Shown in pieces: positions 6,634 through 13,052 of a stretch of DNA of 13,052 nucleotides. Location: contig DGFF01000133.1 in NCBI GenBank assembly GCA_002391545.1, forward strand, positions 4,832 through 17,883, given 5' to 3'. Source of the DNA: Candidatus Fermentithermobacillaceae bacterium UBA3907. Its GTDB lineage: Bacteria > Bacillota > Sulfobacillia > Fermentithermobacillales > Fermentithermobacillaceae. The translations under genes were made by a program, and so were the position numbers. Numbering within the stretch: position 1 is the first letter of the stretch; each line of letters begins with the position of its first letter. A model generated the notes under the pieces. The model searched no databases, was not told the origin of the DNA, and worked only from the letters and a program-made list of their open reading frames with translations.

Positions 6634-8124
6634 ATGCTAAGTTTTACAGGCCATCCCATTTATGACGTAGGAGTTGCGACAGTAACCGCATTTTGCAAGA
6701 AAAACGACCCGTCGGAAGTGACTGAAGAAGATCTGAGCCTAGTAGCAGATTTTATCGAAACGCAGTATCCTCAGGAACCATTCAAATCTTACTTAACTGT
6801 TGCTTTTACCAGCAACGCTTGGTTTGCACAGCCGTCGTTCAGAAATGCTCCTGAGAAAAGGCAAGAATACGCTAGGCGAATCACCAGGTCTTTCAGTGAG
6901 TCTTCTGAGGAATCAGATGAAATGTGTGTTTTCACAGGGGAACCTATTACTTCTGTGGCTTTTTCAGACAAATTGCCAAGTGGACGTGGATTTAGGCAGC
7001 ACATACCTCTTGTTTCAGGCGAAGGAATAATAAACTTTTTCCCCGAAGGTAATCCAGGCATGCCAGTGTCGGGAAAAGCCGCACTGTGTATCCATGCGTT
7101 TCCTCTAGGATGTGGGAAATGCGGAGGTAAGCTTCTTGCAGTTCATTCTGATAGCCCGGATATCATTATGGAATTCGCTAGAACGTTTTTAGAGCAGAAC
7201 TTAAGGGCTGCCGATTTGGCACGAGCAGCAGGATCATCAAAACTTCCAGAGGCAAATATGAGCGCCAAGACATTACTCATAGATATTTTGTTGAAAAGTG
7301 AAGCTATGAAGGGTGATGTAGGCTCGGAAGAGATGAATCCTACAATAACTGCCTACCATTTGAGCAATGCTGGGCAAATGGATCCTCTAGACCGGCGGAA
7401 CCCGCCGCTTGAGATCTATCATCTGCCTCTAGAAATCAGCTCTTTTTTGCGAGCGGTTTCGCGACCCAGGTACAACGCCATGTTTTCCGAGCTGGTGAGA
7501 AGAGCGTGGCAAATAGAGTCCAAAGACGATGAAAAGAGTGGGGCGCGGAAAGATAGACCCAAAAGAAATTATCTGTATGAGGATTTGTTTACTCTGCCTG
7601 GTAATGCCCCTCAGTTCATAAGGCGGTATTTTCTCAGAATTCCTGTAAGAAGGGCACCTGATGACGATCCAAGGAAATATTATTCCATAGACTCCGAGGC
7701 TAATTTAGTTTCGTGGGACCTTGTAAATCTATTTTTAGAGAAGGTGATGCTTGTGGATAAGGAACGGATTGAAGAGATCCGGAAACTAGGAGACAGTCTG
7801 GCTGAATACGTGGCCCGGGAGAATGACAGGAGGTTTTTCACGGCGTTCTACAGTGAGATGAGATACGGCAACTTTAGGAACGCCCTTATAAAAGCGAATT
7901 TAAGACATGTTAGAAATGGGAATCCACCGCTTATAACACTTGATCCCTATATCACTATATTCGAAGAAGGGTACGACATTCCTCAAGCGGACTGGCGGTT
8001 GTCCCGAGACTTGGTTCTAATACGTATGGTTGAACAGCTGTATAAGAATGGGTGGTTGGGAGCTAATAAAGATGTAATTGCTGAGCCGGAAGAAGAGATT
8101 GCTGAAATTATAGAGGAGGAGTGA
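6634..8124 (+). CDS. cas8: Cas8 large subunit (Cmx1/Csx13, Cas8a1-like)
   Basis: Large subunit of the type I Cascade complex, which recognises the PAM and recruits Cas3; 496 residues. The N-terminus FTGHPIYDVGVATVTAF (4-20), CVFTGEP (98-104), GRGFRQHIPLVSGEGIINFFP (118-137 region) and FPLGCGKCGGKLLAVHSD (with C160 and C163) match the Cmx1/Csx13 family of MYXAN-type systems, often grouped with Cas8a1/Cas8b. I place the start at ATG 6634 because the AAGGGGGG ribosome binding site is 5 nt upstream. GTG 6628 would lie inside that site. The C-terminal ~125 residues are helical-looking and may also be made separately as Cas11 from an internal start. The gene ends in an acidic tail and is followed 5 nt later by cas7. 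Confidence 0.88.
   Translation: MLSFTGHPIYDVGVATVTAFCKKNDPSEVTEEDLSLVADFIETQYPQEPFKSYLTVAFTSNAWFAQPSFRNAPEKRQEYARRITRSFSESSEESDEMCVFTGEPITSVAFSDKLPSGRGFRQHIPLVSGEGIINFFPEGNPGMPVSGKAALCIHAFPLGCGKCGGKLLAVHSDSPDIIMEFARTFLEQNLRAADLARAAGSSKLPEANMSAKTLLIDILLKSEAMKGDVGSEEMNPTITAYHLSNAGQMDPLDRRNPPLEIYHLPLEISSFLRAVSRPRYNAMFSELVRRAWQIESKDDEKSGARKDRPKRNYLYEDLFTLPGNAPQFIRRYFLRIPVRRAPDDDPRKYYSIDSEANLVSWDLVNLFLEKVMLVDKERIEEIRKLGDSLAEYVARENDRRFFTAFYSEMRYGNFRNALIKANLRHVRNGNPPLITLDPYITIFEEGYDIPQADWRLSRDLVLIRMVEQLYKNGWLGANKDVIAEPEEEIAEIIEEE
7753..8124 (+). CDS. Possible internal Cas11 small subunit within cas8
   Basis: No separate small-subunit gene exists in this operon. Several type I systems make Cas11 from an internal start in the 3' part of cas8. 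Here an in-frame GTG at 7753 (codon 374) has GAGAAGG ending 8 nt upstream, and an in-frame ATG lies at 7747. The product would be 123 or 125 residues, a fitting size, starting VDKERIEEIRKLGDSLAEYV, with predicted helices. The ribosome binding site is only moderate, so this is an inference from system logic plus a plausible site. Confidence 0.35.
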   Translation: MDKERIEEIRKLGDSLAEYVARENDRRFFTAFYSEMRYGNFRNALIKANLRHVRNGNPPLITLDPYITIFEEGYDIPQADWRLSRDLVLIRMVEQLYKNGWLGANKDVIAEPEEEIAEIIEEE

Positions 8125-8129
8125 AATAC

Positions 8130-9197
8130 ATGGGTTTTGTTACAGGGATGTTTTTGATTGATGCTCCTGCGTCTGCCTTAAACAATCTTGGCGCTATACC
8201 AGGTGAGCGGTTTGATAATAGCGTGGGTGTAAAGGGAATTAGCACTAGAGAGGGATTCTACCCCTACGTTTCTGGTCAGGCTTTCAAGTATTGGCTAAGA
8301 ACTACTTTGGAAAAAGGTCCGTTCGGTTGGAAGGCGGCACCAGTGTACAGAGAGGAGAAAATAGCATATACAGACGCCAACCCCATCCTATGGTGGGACG
8401 ATGATTTATTTGGATATATGAGAGCTCCGTCCAAGCGCGAGTCGGCGAGAGCTAAAAGGGAACAAGAAGGCCCCAGAGAAAACGAGACTGAGACTTTGGA
8501 AACCCTTACTCGAACTGCTCCTTTTAGGGTAAGCACACTTGTGTCTATTGCCCCTGTGCGAGTGGTCAATGACTTTGGGGTTATGGCTCGACACGAGGGA
8601 GATCCTGTGCCCCATGAACACCAGTTTTACAGAGCTACTCTAAAGGGTCTCATGTCCTTGGACCTTGAGAGTTCGGGCAGATTTTGGTACAAGAAAAAGA
8701 CAGGTTTTTTGAATCTGGATGAAGTTCGTACTAAGATGGCCGAAGAGATGGGTTTAGAGCACAATGAATCGGACAAGTCATATAGTTTGAAAACAGATGA
8801 ACGATTGGAAAGGATAAGAACCTTATTCCAGGGTATGGCGTGTCTAGACGGTGGAGCCAAGCAGTCTATTCATTACACGGACGTGAGCCCCCCTTACGTA
8901 ATGATGTGTGTTACACGAGGTGGTAATAACATATTTTCTTATGTGATTGGTGCCGATAGCAAAGGTCTTCCTCAGTTTAACCAAGAAGCTTTCGAAGAAG
9001 TGATGAGAGTATATTCAGATGATATACTTTCTCCTGTGTTTATAGGCTGGACTAAGGGATACATGGATGAAGAACGCAAGAAAGTGGAACATTTTCTTTC
9101 CGAATATCCCGGTGAAAAAGTCAAGTTGACTCATCCAAGAGAGGCTTTTGAAATGCTAGATCAGGCGCTTAAGGAAAATCCAGAGTGGCTAGATTAG
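8130..9197 (+). CDS. cas7: Cas7 backbone subunit (DevR/Csa2-like)
   Basis: Cas7, the RAMP-fold protein that polymerises along crRNA to form the Cascade backbone; 355 residues from ATG 8130. The N-terminal strand FVTGMFLIDAPASALNNLG (3-21) and YPYVSGQAFKYWLR (44-57) are characteristic of the DevR/Csa2 Cas7 group, and a middle segment with STLVSIAPVRVVNDFGVMAR supports this. ATG 8130 is preferred over GTG 8121, because GGAGGAG ends 8 nt before the ATG but abuts the GTG. It follows cas8 by 5 nt and is followed by cas5 12 nt later, so the three Cascade subunits are tightly co-expressed. An insert of charged residues (RESARAKREQEGPRENE) sits in the thumb or loop region. Confidence 0.9.
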   Translation: MGFVTGMFLIDAPASALNNLGAIPGERFDNSVGVKGISTREGFYPYVSGQAFKYWLRTTLEKGPFGWKAAPVYREEKIAYTDANPILWWDDDLFGYMRAPSKRESARAKREQEGPRENETETLETLTRTAPFRVSTLVSIAPVRVVNDFGVMARHEGDPVPHEHQFYRATLKGLMSLDLESSGRFWYKKKTGFLNLDEVRTKMAEEMGLEHNESDKSYSLKTDERLERIRTLFQGMACLDGGAKQSIHYTDVSPPYVMMCVTRGGNNIFSYVIGADSKGLPQFNQEAFEEVMRVYSDDILSPVFIGWTKGYMDEERKKVEHFLSEYPGEKVKLTHPREAFEMLDQALKENPEWLD

Positions 9198-9209
9198 GGT
9201 GATTATGAT

Positions 9210-9962
9210 ATGGAGGTTCTAAGAATAACTGGAAAAGGGATTACTACATCGTTCCGGTACCCCCATTTTATCCAGGGAGTGCACCCTACCTTCGAGATGC
9301 CTCCGCCTTCTACCATATACGGCCATATATGCAGCGCTCTTGGGGAATGGTTCGATCCGCAAGGAGTTTGGTTTGCATACTGCTTTAGATTTGACGCTAA
9401 GTTTTTTGACGTTGAGCATTTGCACATTGTAAGGGAAGTTAAGAGCCGATCGAAGGTTAAGGGAACTGACTATCCGTTGGCTACTGAAGGGAATATTAAC
9501 CCGTGGAAACGGGAAATTCTTTTTAATCCTACCTTGACGCTCTATATAAATAAGCCGGAATGGTATGAGAAGTTCCATTCTCCGAAATATCCTGTTGCCC
9601 TGGGGAGGTCACAAGATCTTTTCACATACACAGATGTTGAAGTCATCAAATTAATAGAATCTGACCAAGCTTACTTCGAGAATACCCTCTTGCCATATGA
9701 GATGGGGTTACGCGTAGGCGCTGGGTATGCTGTGCTGATGCCTAGGTATTTGGATTACGAGAGGGGACGTGCTCCTGTATTTGAAAGATATTACGTGTTA
9801 CGTAGAAGAGTGTTTTCCTCAGACTTGATAAAGATCCGTGGTAACGATGATCCATTTTGGGTCGATCCTTCTAGCGAGGAGGTGAAAGGATCGAAACTTG
9901 GTCTGGCATTTCACAGTTTCGTAGATGATGATGGGGGAACTACGATGGCCGGAACATCTTAA
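9210..9962 (+). CDS. cas5: Cas5 Cascade subunit (DevS-like)
   Basis: Cas5, the RAMP protein that caps the 5' handle of crRNA in Cascade; 250 residues. The motif MPPPSTIYGHICSALGEWF (30-48) is the Cas5 signature, with a first RAMP strand MEVLRITGKGITTSFRYPHF before it. The Gly-rich loop GLRVGAGYAVL near residue 165 is the expected second signature. The ribosome binding site is weak (AGGG about 10 nt upstream). The end overlaps the cas3 frame by 38 nt in a different frame, implying translational coupling to cas3. If Cas6 is really absent from the locus, Cas5 might act in crRNA processing as it does in type I-C, but nothing seen here proves that. Confidence 0.9.
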   Translation: MEVLRITGKGITTSFRYPHFIQGVHPTFEMPPPSTIYGHICSALGEWFDPQGVWFAYCFRFDAKFFDVEHLHIVREVKSRSKVKGTDYPLATEGNINPWKREILFNPTLTLYINKPEWYEKFHSPKYPVALGRSQDLFTYTDVEVIKLIESDQAYFENTLLPYEMGLRVGAGYAVLMPRYLDYERGRAPVFERYYVLRRRVFSSDLIKIRGNDDPFWVDPSSEEVKGSKLGLAFHSFVDDDGGTTMAGTS

Positions 9963-12321
9963 TTCGATTTGGGCCAAAGCCGCCATGGACGATGAGAAGG
10001 TAGGGGAGAGTCTCCCTGAGCACACCTATTTTGTTCTTCAGATGGCGGGACACGCATATTCTCTAAGGCGACATATTCCCTACCTCACAGGCGCCGACGA
10101 GTTTTGGAATATCTTGTTTTGGTCGTGTTGGTTTCATGATTTTGGAAAGAGTTCGCCTTCATTTCAATCGTATCTAAGAGGGCAAACAACACGATGGGGC
10201 CACAGACACGAGGTATTATCGTTAGTTTTCCTTAAGTGGATAGAAGATTCTTTTGAGGAAGACGAGTTTGCCCTTCTTTGTGCGGCAGTTGCTTATCACC
10301 ATAAAGACAGGGAGAAGATCCATACTTGGTATAGCCCTCCAGATCCCGATGAATGCATTGGTGAGATTTTCGCAGGTTTGGATCCTCCCGAGGATGAAAC
10401 CATCTTAAACTTATACAGGTGGATTGATATGTACCAACACGAAACTATAGCGAGGGCAGGTTTTCCGGAAGATGCTGGTGTGAAGCCCGTGAGTCTTTTA
10501 CGTGAACGTGAAGCGCTAAGGGTTGTTAAGGACGATTACGGCCAGTGGGTACTTGAATATTTGAAAAAACTAAGGGGTTGGCATAGGAAAAACCCTTATG
10601 GACCTTATGGTTCTCGATCGGAGACTGCTCTTTTGCTAAAAGGCATCGTTAATTGGTGCGATTACACGGCTTCTGCACATGTGGAAAGTTGCGGTTTCGA
10701 GGACGGGCTTTCCTTAGAGTACTTGGAGGGTAGGCTAGATGCAGCAGTATTTGACTCTCCTTATAATCATCAGAAGCAATCCTCCAAGGTTGATTCTGCT
10801 GTATTGATTGCGCCAACTGGCAGCGGAAAAACCGAGGCATCTCTTATATGGGCTTGCTCACAGCCAGATAGAGGCTATCCTGTATCGCGGATTATATATA
10901 TGCTTCCTTATCAGGCAAGTATGAACGCAATGCACGCTAGGCTAGATAAGGTGTTTCCTGGATATACAGGGCTTGAGCATGGGAGAAGTACATTGGCTTT
11001 ATACAGGCAATGTTTGGATGAAGGCGCTGAATTGCAGAAAGCAATTAACGAGGCACGTATACAATCCAAATTGAGCAGGCTTCACTGTTATCCGGTTAGA
11101 GTTACCAGTCCGTATCAGGTGCTTAAAGGTCCCTATAGACTTAAAGGCTATGAATTGCTGCTTTCAGACTTTGTGGGCGCCACAGTTATACTAGACGAGA
11201 TCCACGCATACGAAGTAGAAAGGTTAGCCAAGATTTTGGCTACTGTAGAGTATCTTCAAGAAAGTATGGGGACGAGGGTATTCATTATGAGCGCTACGCT
11301 TCCTGGAATCTTGATCCAAAAAATTCAGGAGATTTTAGATACTGAAGATATCATTCGGGCTGATCCTGAGACTTTCGCGAAGTTTACGAGGCACCAGCTT
11401 GAATGTATTGATGGAGACTTACTAGAGGAACGGTGGCTTGAGGAAGTATGTGAGAAAGCCAAACAAGGGGTCAATGTTCTGGTATGCTGCAATACCGTTT
11501 CACGTACCCAAGAGGCTTACGAATACATAAAGGAAGCCTCCGGCACGAGCGTTGAAACTATTCTTTTGCATGGGCGTTTTACAGGTGCAGATCGTCTAGA
11601 AAAAGAAAAGCGGATTCAGGAGCTGGTAGGATCCGGGTCTGAAAAGCGAGGCCCTGTCGTAGTTGTATCTACCCAGGTAGTAGAAGTAAGTTTAGATATA
11701 GATTTAGATGAGTGCTACACAGATCCTGCGCCCCTTGATGCTCTAGTTCAGCGGTTTGGACGGGTGAATAGACGTAAACGTCGCAACTTGGCTCCAGTAA
11801 AGGTCTTTACTTTGCCCGACGACGGGCAGGGGATTTATGATCCCAACCTGGTTCAGGCGTCGGTTGAGATAGTAAGAAGAAATTGTGGCAGACCTATAAA
11901 TGAACAGGAAATATCTTCGTGGCTGGACGAGATCTATAGTGGCGAAATTGCGTCTAAGTGGAATCGCGAATTTGAGGAATCTTACGGTATGTTTCGACGG
12001 TCTTGCATAGAAACCATGGAGCCTTTTGCGTCAGATCCAAACGCCGCTAGTTTGTTTTATAGGGCGTTTGATGGGGTTGAAGTTGTTCCTTCAGTTTTGG
12101 CCCAAGAATATGAGCGTCTGTATGATTCAGGCAATCCCCTGGAGGCTTCCGCCCTGACTGTTCCAGTGTCCTGGAAGCAATACTTGGGTCTGGTACGAAA
12201 GGGATTGGTCAATAGGGATTCTGATAGCCTTGTGTTAGATAGATCGGGAAAAGTTCCTGTTGTAGAATTGCCTTACAGTAAAGAATACGGAATGAAAATG
12301 CAAGGAGGAATGTTGTCTTAG
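9925..12321 (+). CDS. cas3: Cas3 HD nuclease-helicase
   Basis: Cas3, the effector that unwinds and degrades DNA marked by Cascade; 798 residues, HD domain fused N-terminally to an SF2 helicase. HD residues: H33 (LPEHTYF), H71-D72 (WFHDFGKSSPSF), K75, H93/H95 (WGHRHE) and H125-H126 (AYHHKD). Helicase motifs: Walker A APTGSGKT (296-303), DEIH (424-427), SAT (456-458), STQVVEVSLDID (582-592) and QRFGRVNRR (609-617). All catalytic motifs are intact, so the gene should be functional. Three consecutive ATGs (9925, 9928, 9931) lie within the 3' end of cas5 and no clear ribosome binding site is seen, so translation is probably coupled to cas5. A shorter start at codon 21 is possible and would still keep the HD domain. 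Confidence 0.96.
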   Translation: MMMGELRWPEHLNSIWAKAAMDDEKVGESLPEHTYFVLQMAGHAYSLRRHIPYLTGADEFWNILFWSCWFHDFGKSSPSFQSYLRGQTTRWGHRHEVLSLVFLKWIEDSFEEDEFALLCAAVAYHHKDREKIHTWYSPPDPDECIGEIFAGLDPPEDETILNLYRWIDMYQHETIARAGFPEDAGVKPVSLLREREALRVVKDDYGQWVLEYLKKLRGWHRKNPYGPYGSRSETALLLKGIVNWCDYTASAHVESCGFEDGLSLEYLEGRLDAAVFDSPYNHQKQSSKVDSAVLIAPTGSGKTEASLIWACSQPDRGYPVSRIIYMLPYQASMNAMHARLDKVFPGYTGLEHGRSTLALYRQCLDEGAELQKAINEARIQSKLSRLHCYPVRVTSPYQVLKGPYRLKGYELLLSDFVGATVILDEIHAYEVERLAKILATVEYLQESMGTRVFIMSATLPGILIQKIQEILDTEDIIRADPETFAKFTRHQLECIDGDLLEERWLEEVCEKAKQGVNVLVCCNTVSRTQEAYEYIKEASGTSVETILLHGRFTGADRLEKEKRIQELVGSGSEKRGPVVVVSTQVVEVSLDIDLDECYTDPAPLDALVQRFGRVNRRKRRNLAPVKVFTLPDDGQGIYDPNLVQASVEIVRRNCGRPINEQEISSWLDEIYSGEIASKWNREFEESYGMFRRSCIETMEPFASDPNAASLFYRAFDGVEVVPSVLAQEYERLYDSGNPLEASALTVPVSWKQYLGLVRKGLVNRDSDSLVLDRSGKVPVVELPYSKEYGMKMQGGMLS

Positions 12322-12656
12322 TGAAAGACTGAGGAGTTTGGAACACATCTTTGGTTCACAAAATCTGACTTGAGCTCATGATGTTTGTTTTGTGAACTTG
12401 CAGGTAGAAGAGTTACGGAAGAATGATTTTCGAGGGAGGCCTAGCGTGATGGTTAGAAATGGTAAATCGGAGGGAATAATTAACAGGCAGTATATGGTAT
12501 TGCCACCCTTAGCAGGTAACAGAGAGAGACTTACTTTTCGAGGGAAGAGGGGGTTTTTGAACGATTTTGGCTCACTCGAAAATTCCGACTGGTTTTCTCT
12601 TAGTATTCATGGTAAAGTACCAGTACAGGGAAGTATGGAATCGTAAAAAAAGGTCG
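12322..12656 (+). promoter_or_regulatory. CRISPR leader
   Basis: The 335 bp between cas3 and the CRISPR repeat have no convincing gene. The 3' half has the look of leaders of clostridial arrays: a GGGGGTTTTTGAACGATTTT stretch (about 12549-12568), then GGCTCACTCGAAAATTCCGA, TGGTTTTCTC and a short A-run (TCGTAAAAAAAGG) immediately before the repeat. The leader would hold the pre-crRNA promoter and the Cas1-Cas2 docking signals, and it sets array orientation as plus strand. I could not pick a convincing -35/-10 pair. The resemblance is from memory of leader style, not from an alignment. Confidence 0.65.
12354..12397. other. Inverted repeat after cas3
   Basis: Perfect 10-bp arms GTTCACAAAA (12354-12363) and TTTTGTGAAC (12388-12397) separated by 24 nt lie 33 nt after the cas3 stop. 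The wide spacing suits a dimer-binding site or an upstream leader element, such as an integration-host-factor-like or Cas1-2 accessory site, as well as a weak terminator-type hairpin for cas3. Confidence 0.5.
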
Positions 12657-13052
12657 GTTGCAGCGAGGATCCCGATGTAAAGGGAACTGAAACCTTTTCT
12701 TTGGTGAACCAAGGTTTAACATCTTCATGCCACCACTTAGCAAAAGCTGTGTTCTTCCACCAAGTCTTAATACTATCCCATTTTTCCTGGAGGCTAGTTT
12801 TTATGCTGTCATATAGCTGTAGCCATCTTTCTTTTGTAAACCACGGAGTAACGTGTTCATGCCACCACTTAGCAAAAGCTGTGTTCTTCCACCATGTTTT
12901 AATCCCCTCCCAGGTCTCCCGGAGGCTGGTTTTCATATTGCTATACAGTTCTAACCACTTTGCTTTGGTAAACCAGGGAGATACATCCTCGCTCCACCAC
13001 CTGGAGAACCGTTCCCATGTTTTCCCGAGCCATGTTTGGCTAAACCAGCTTT
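12607..13052 (-). CDS. Trp-rich tandem-repeat protein, phage tape-measure-like (partial, tail chimeric)
   Basis: A minus-strand frame open from the right edge (start off-window). Residues encoded from 13050 down to 12694 form two near-identical units of 44 residues plus a more diverged one, with the pattern WWKNTAFAKWWHE.V.PWFTKE.W. Similar Trp-rich amphipathic helical repeats occur in the C-terminal parts of tape-measure-like tail proteins of Firmicutes phages and prophages; this is recognition by pattern, not by search. After PWFTKEK the expected Trp is replaced, and the last 28 residues (VSVPFTSGSSLQPTFF onwards) are simply the CRISPR repeat and leader read backwards, ending at TGA 12607. 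Those residues are not native to the protein. The gene is either truncated here or joined artificially. Confidence 0.6.
   Translation of the reverse strand, partial: SWFSQTWLGKTWERFSRWWSEDVSPWFTKAKWLELYSNMKTSLRETWEGIKTWWKNTAFAKWWHEHVTPWFTKERWLQLYDSIKTSLQEKWDSIKTWWKNTAFAKWWHEDVKPWFTKEKVSVPFTSGSSLQPTFFYDSILPCTGTLP
12657..12693 (+). CRISPR. Leader-proximal CRISPR repeat (single copy visible)
   Basis: A 37-bp sequence starting GTTGCAGCGAGG and ending GGGAACTGAAAC. It follows the leader directly and has the standard repeat anatomy: a GTTGCA start (as in Thermus-type repeats), a short stem TCCC/GGGA (12669-12672 with 12682-12685 approximately) around an 8-nt loop, and an 8-nt 3' tail ACTGAAAC, the expected 5' handle of a Cas6-type crRNA. 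No second copy occurs in the window. The identification therefore rests on position and anatomy rather than on repetition, and on the sharp change of sequence character at 12694. Confidence 0.72.
12694..12730 (+). CRISPR. Predicted first spacer (length assumed)
   Basis: If 12657-12693 is the first repeat, the spacer starts at 12694 with CTTTTCTTTGGTGAACC. No second repeat follows, so the end is unknown; 12730 is only a typical spacer length. The sequence is at the same time the 3' coding end of the opposite-strand Trp-rich repeat protein, so a crRNA from it would be complementary to that gene's mRNA. Confidence 0.4.
12694..13050 (-). repeat. 132-bp (44-codon) tandem coding repeats
   Basis: Units read on the minus strand: 13050-12934 (39 codons visible, diverged), 12933-12802 (44 codons) and 12801-12694 (36 codons, cut by the CRISPR repeat). 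A 39-bp block is identical in two units (12724-12762 and 12856-12894), exactly 132 bp apart. The period is a multiple of three and the protein pattern is kept, so this is coding repetition, not a CRISPR array. Confidence 0.9.

Noticed and set aside
8276..8621. Minus-strand frames over cas7
   Set aside because: They are antisense to a well-supported Cas7 and have no motifs or ribosome binding sites.
201..12398. 14-bp match TTGTTTTGTGAACT shared by cas10 (about 199-212) and the post-cas3 inverted repeat
   Set aside because: A 14-mer match is expected by chance at this window size, and the first copy is within conserved coding sequence.
12392..12646. 84-codon plus-strand frame between cas3 and the repeat
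   Set aside because: It has a GTG start without a ribosome binding site, no recognised domain, and covers the leader with its typical leader-like stretches.
12724..12894. Exact 39-bp repeats 132 bp apart as a CRISPR array
   Set aside because: The period is 44 codons, the sequence between the copies is also similar, and the Trp-rich protein pattern is kept; this is coding repetition.

Overview
The window carries the central part of a compound CRISPR-Cas locus, probably from a Gram-positive, Clostridia-like and possibly thermophilic bacterium. The strong AGGAGG-type ribosome binding sites, the mid-40s GC content as judged by eye, and the leader and repeat style suggest this. The taxonomic call is inference only.

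Left third, minus strand (1-3072): an RNA-activated type III-B module read leftwards. In transcription order it has a CARF-wHTH-(RelE-like) effector resembling Cami1, a 220-bp gap that may hold a gene relic, a CARF plus PD-(D/E)xK nuclease of the Card1/Can2 family, and the first 241 codons of Cas10/Cmr2, which run off the left edge. Cas10 makes cyclic oligoadenylate when the complex binds target RNA, and the two CARF proteins would be its outputs: one against translation, one against nucleic acid. This Cas10 starts directly in its Cmr2-type D1 region and shows no N-terminal HD nuclease motif.

Middle (3073-6471): a 385-bp divergent intergenic region, then a plus-strand adaptation module: cas1, cas2, cas4 and a second Cas4-family gene (csa1). 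cas1 and cas2 are separated by an unusually structured 148-bp gap with at least two hairpins, while cas2 and cas4 overlap by 4 nt.

Right part (6472-12321): a type I interference module: cas8 (Cmx1/Csx13, MYXAN-like), cas7, cas5 and cas3 (HD plus helicase), tightly packed. No separate Cas11 or Cas6 gene is present. A possible internal start in cas8 could supply Cas11. Cas6 is probably encoded off-window and may be shared with the type III module.

Right end (12322-13052): a CRISPR leader, then one 37-bp CRISPR repeat (12657-12693) ending in the crRNA-handle sequence ACTGAAAC. At the next base, instead of a short spacer and a second repeat, there is an open reading frame on the other strand made of 44-residue Trp-rich tandem repeats like those of Firmicutes phage tape-measure proteins. 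It continues for at least 359 bp to the window edge. The frame of the repeat protein breaks exactly at the CRISPR repeat boundary. The simplest reading is that the first, newest spacer matches this phage gene and that the contig passes from spacer into phage sequence, either as an assembly jump or as a true recombination.
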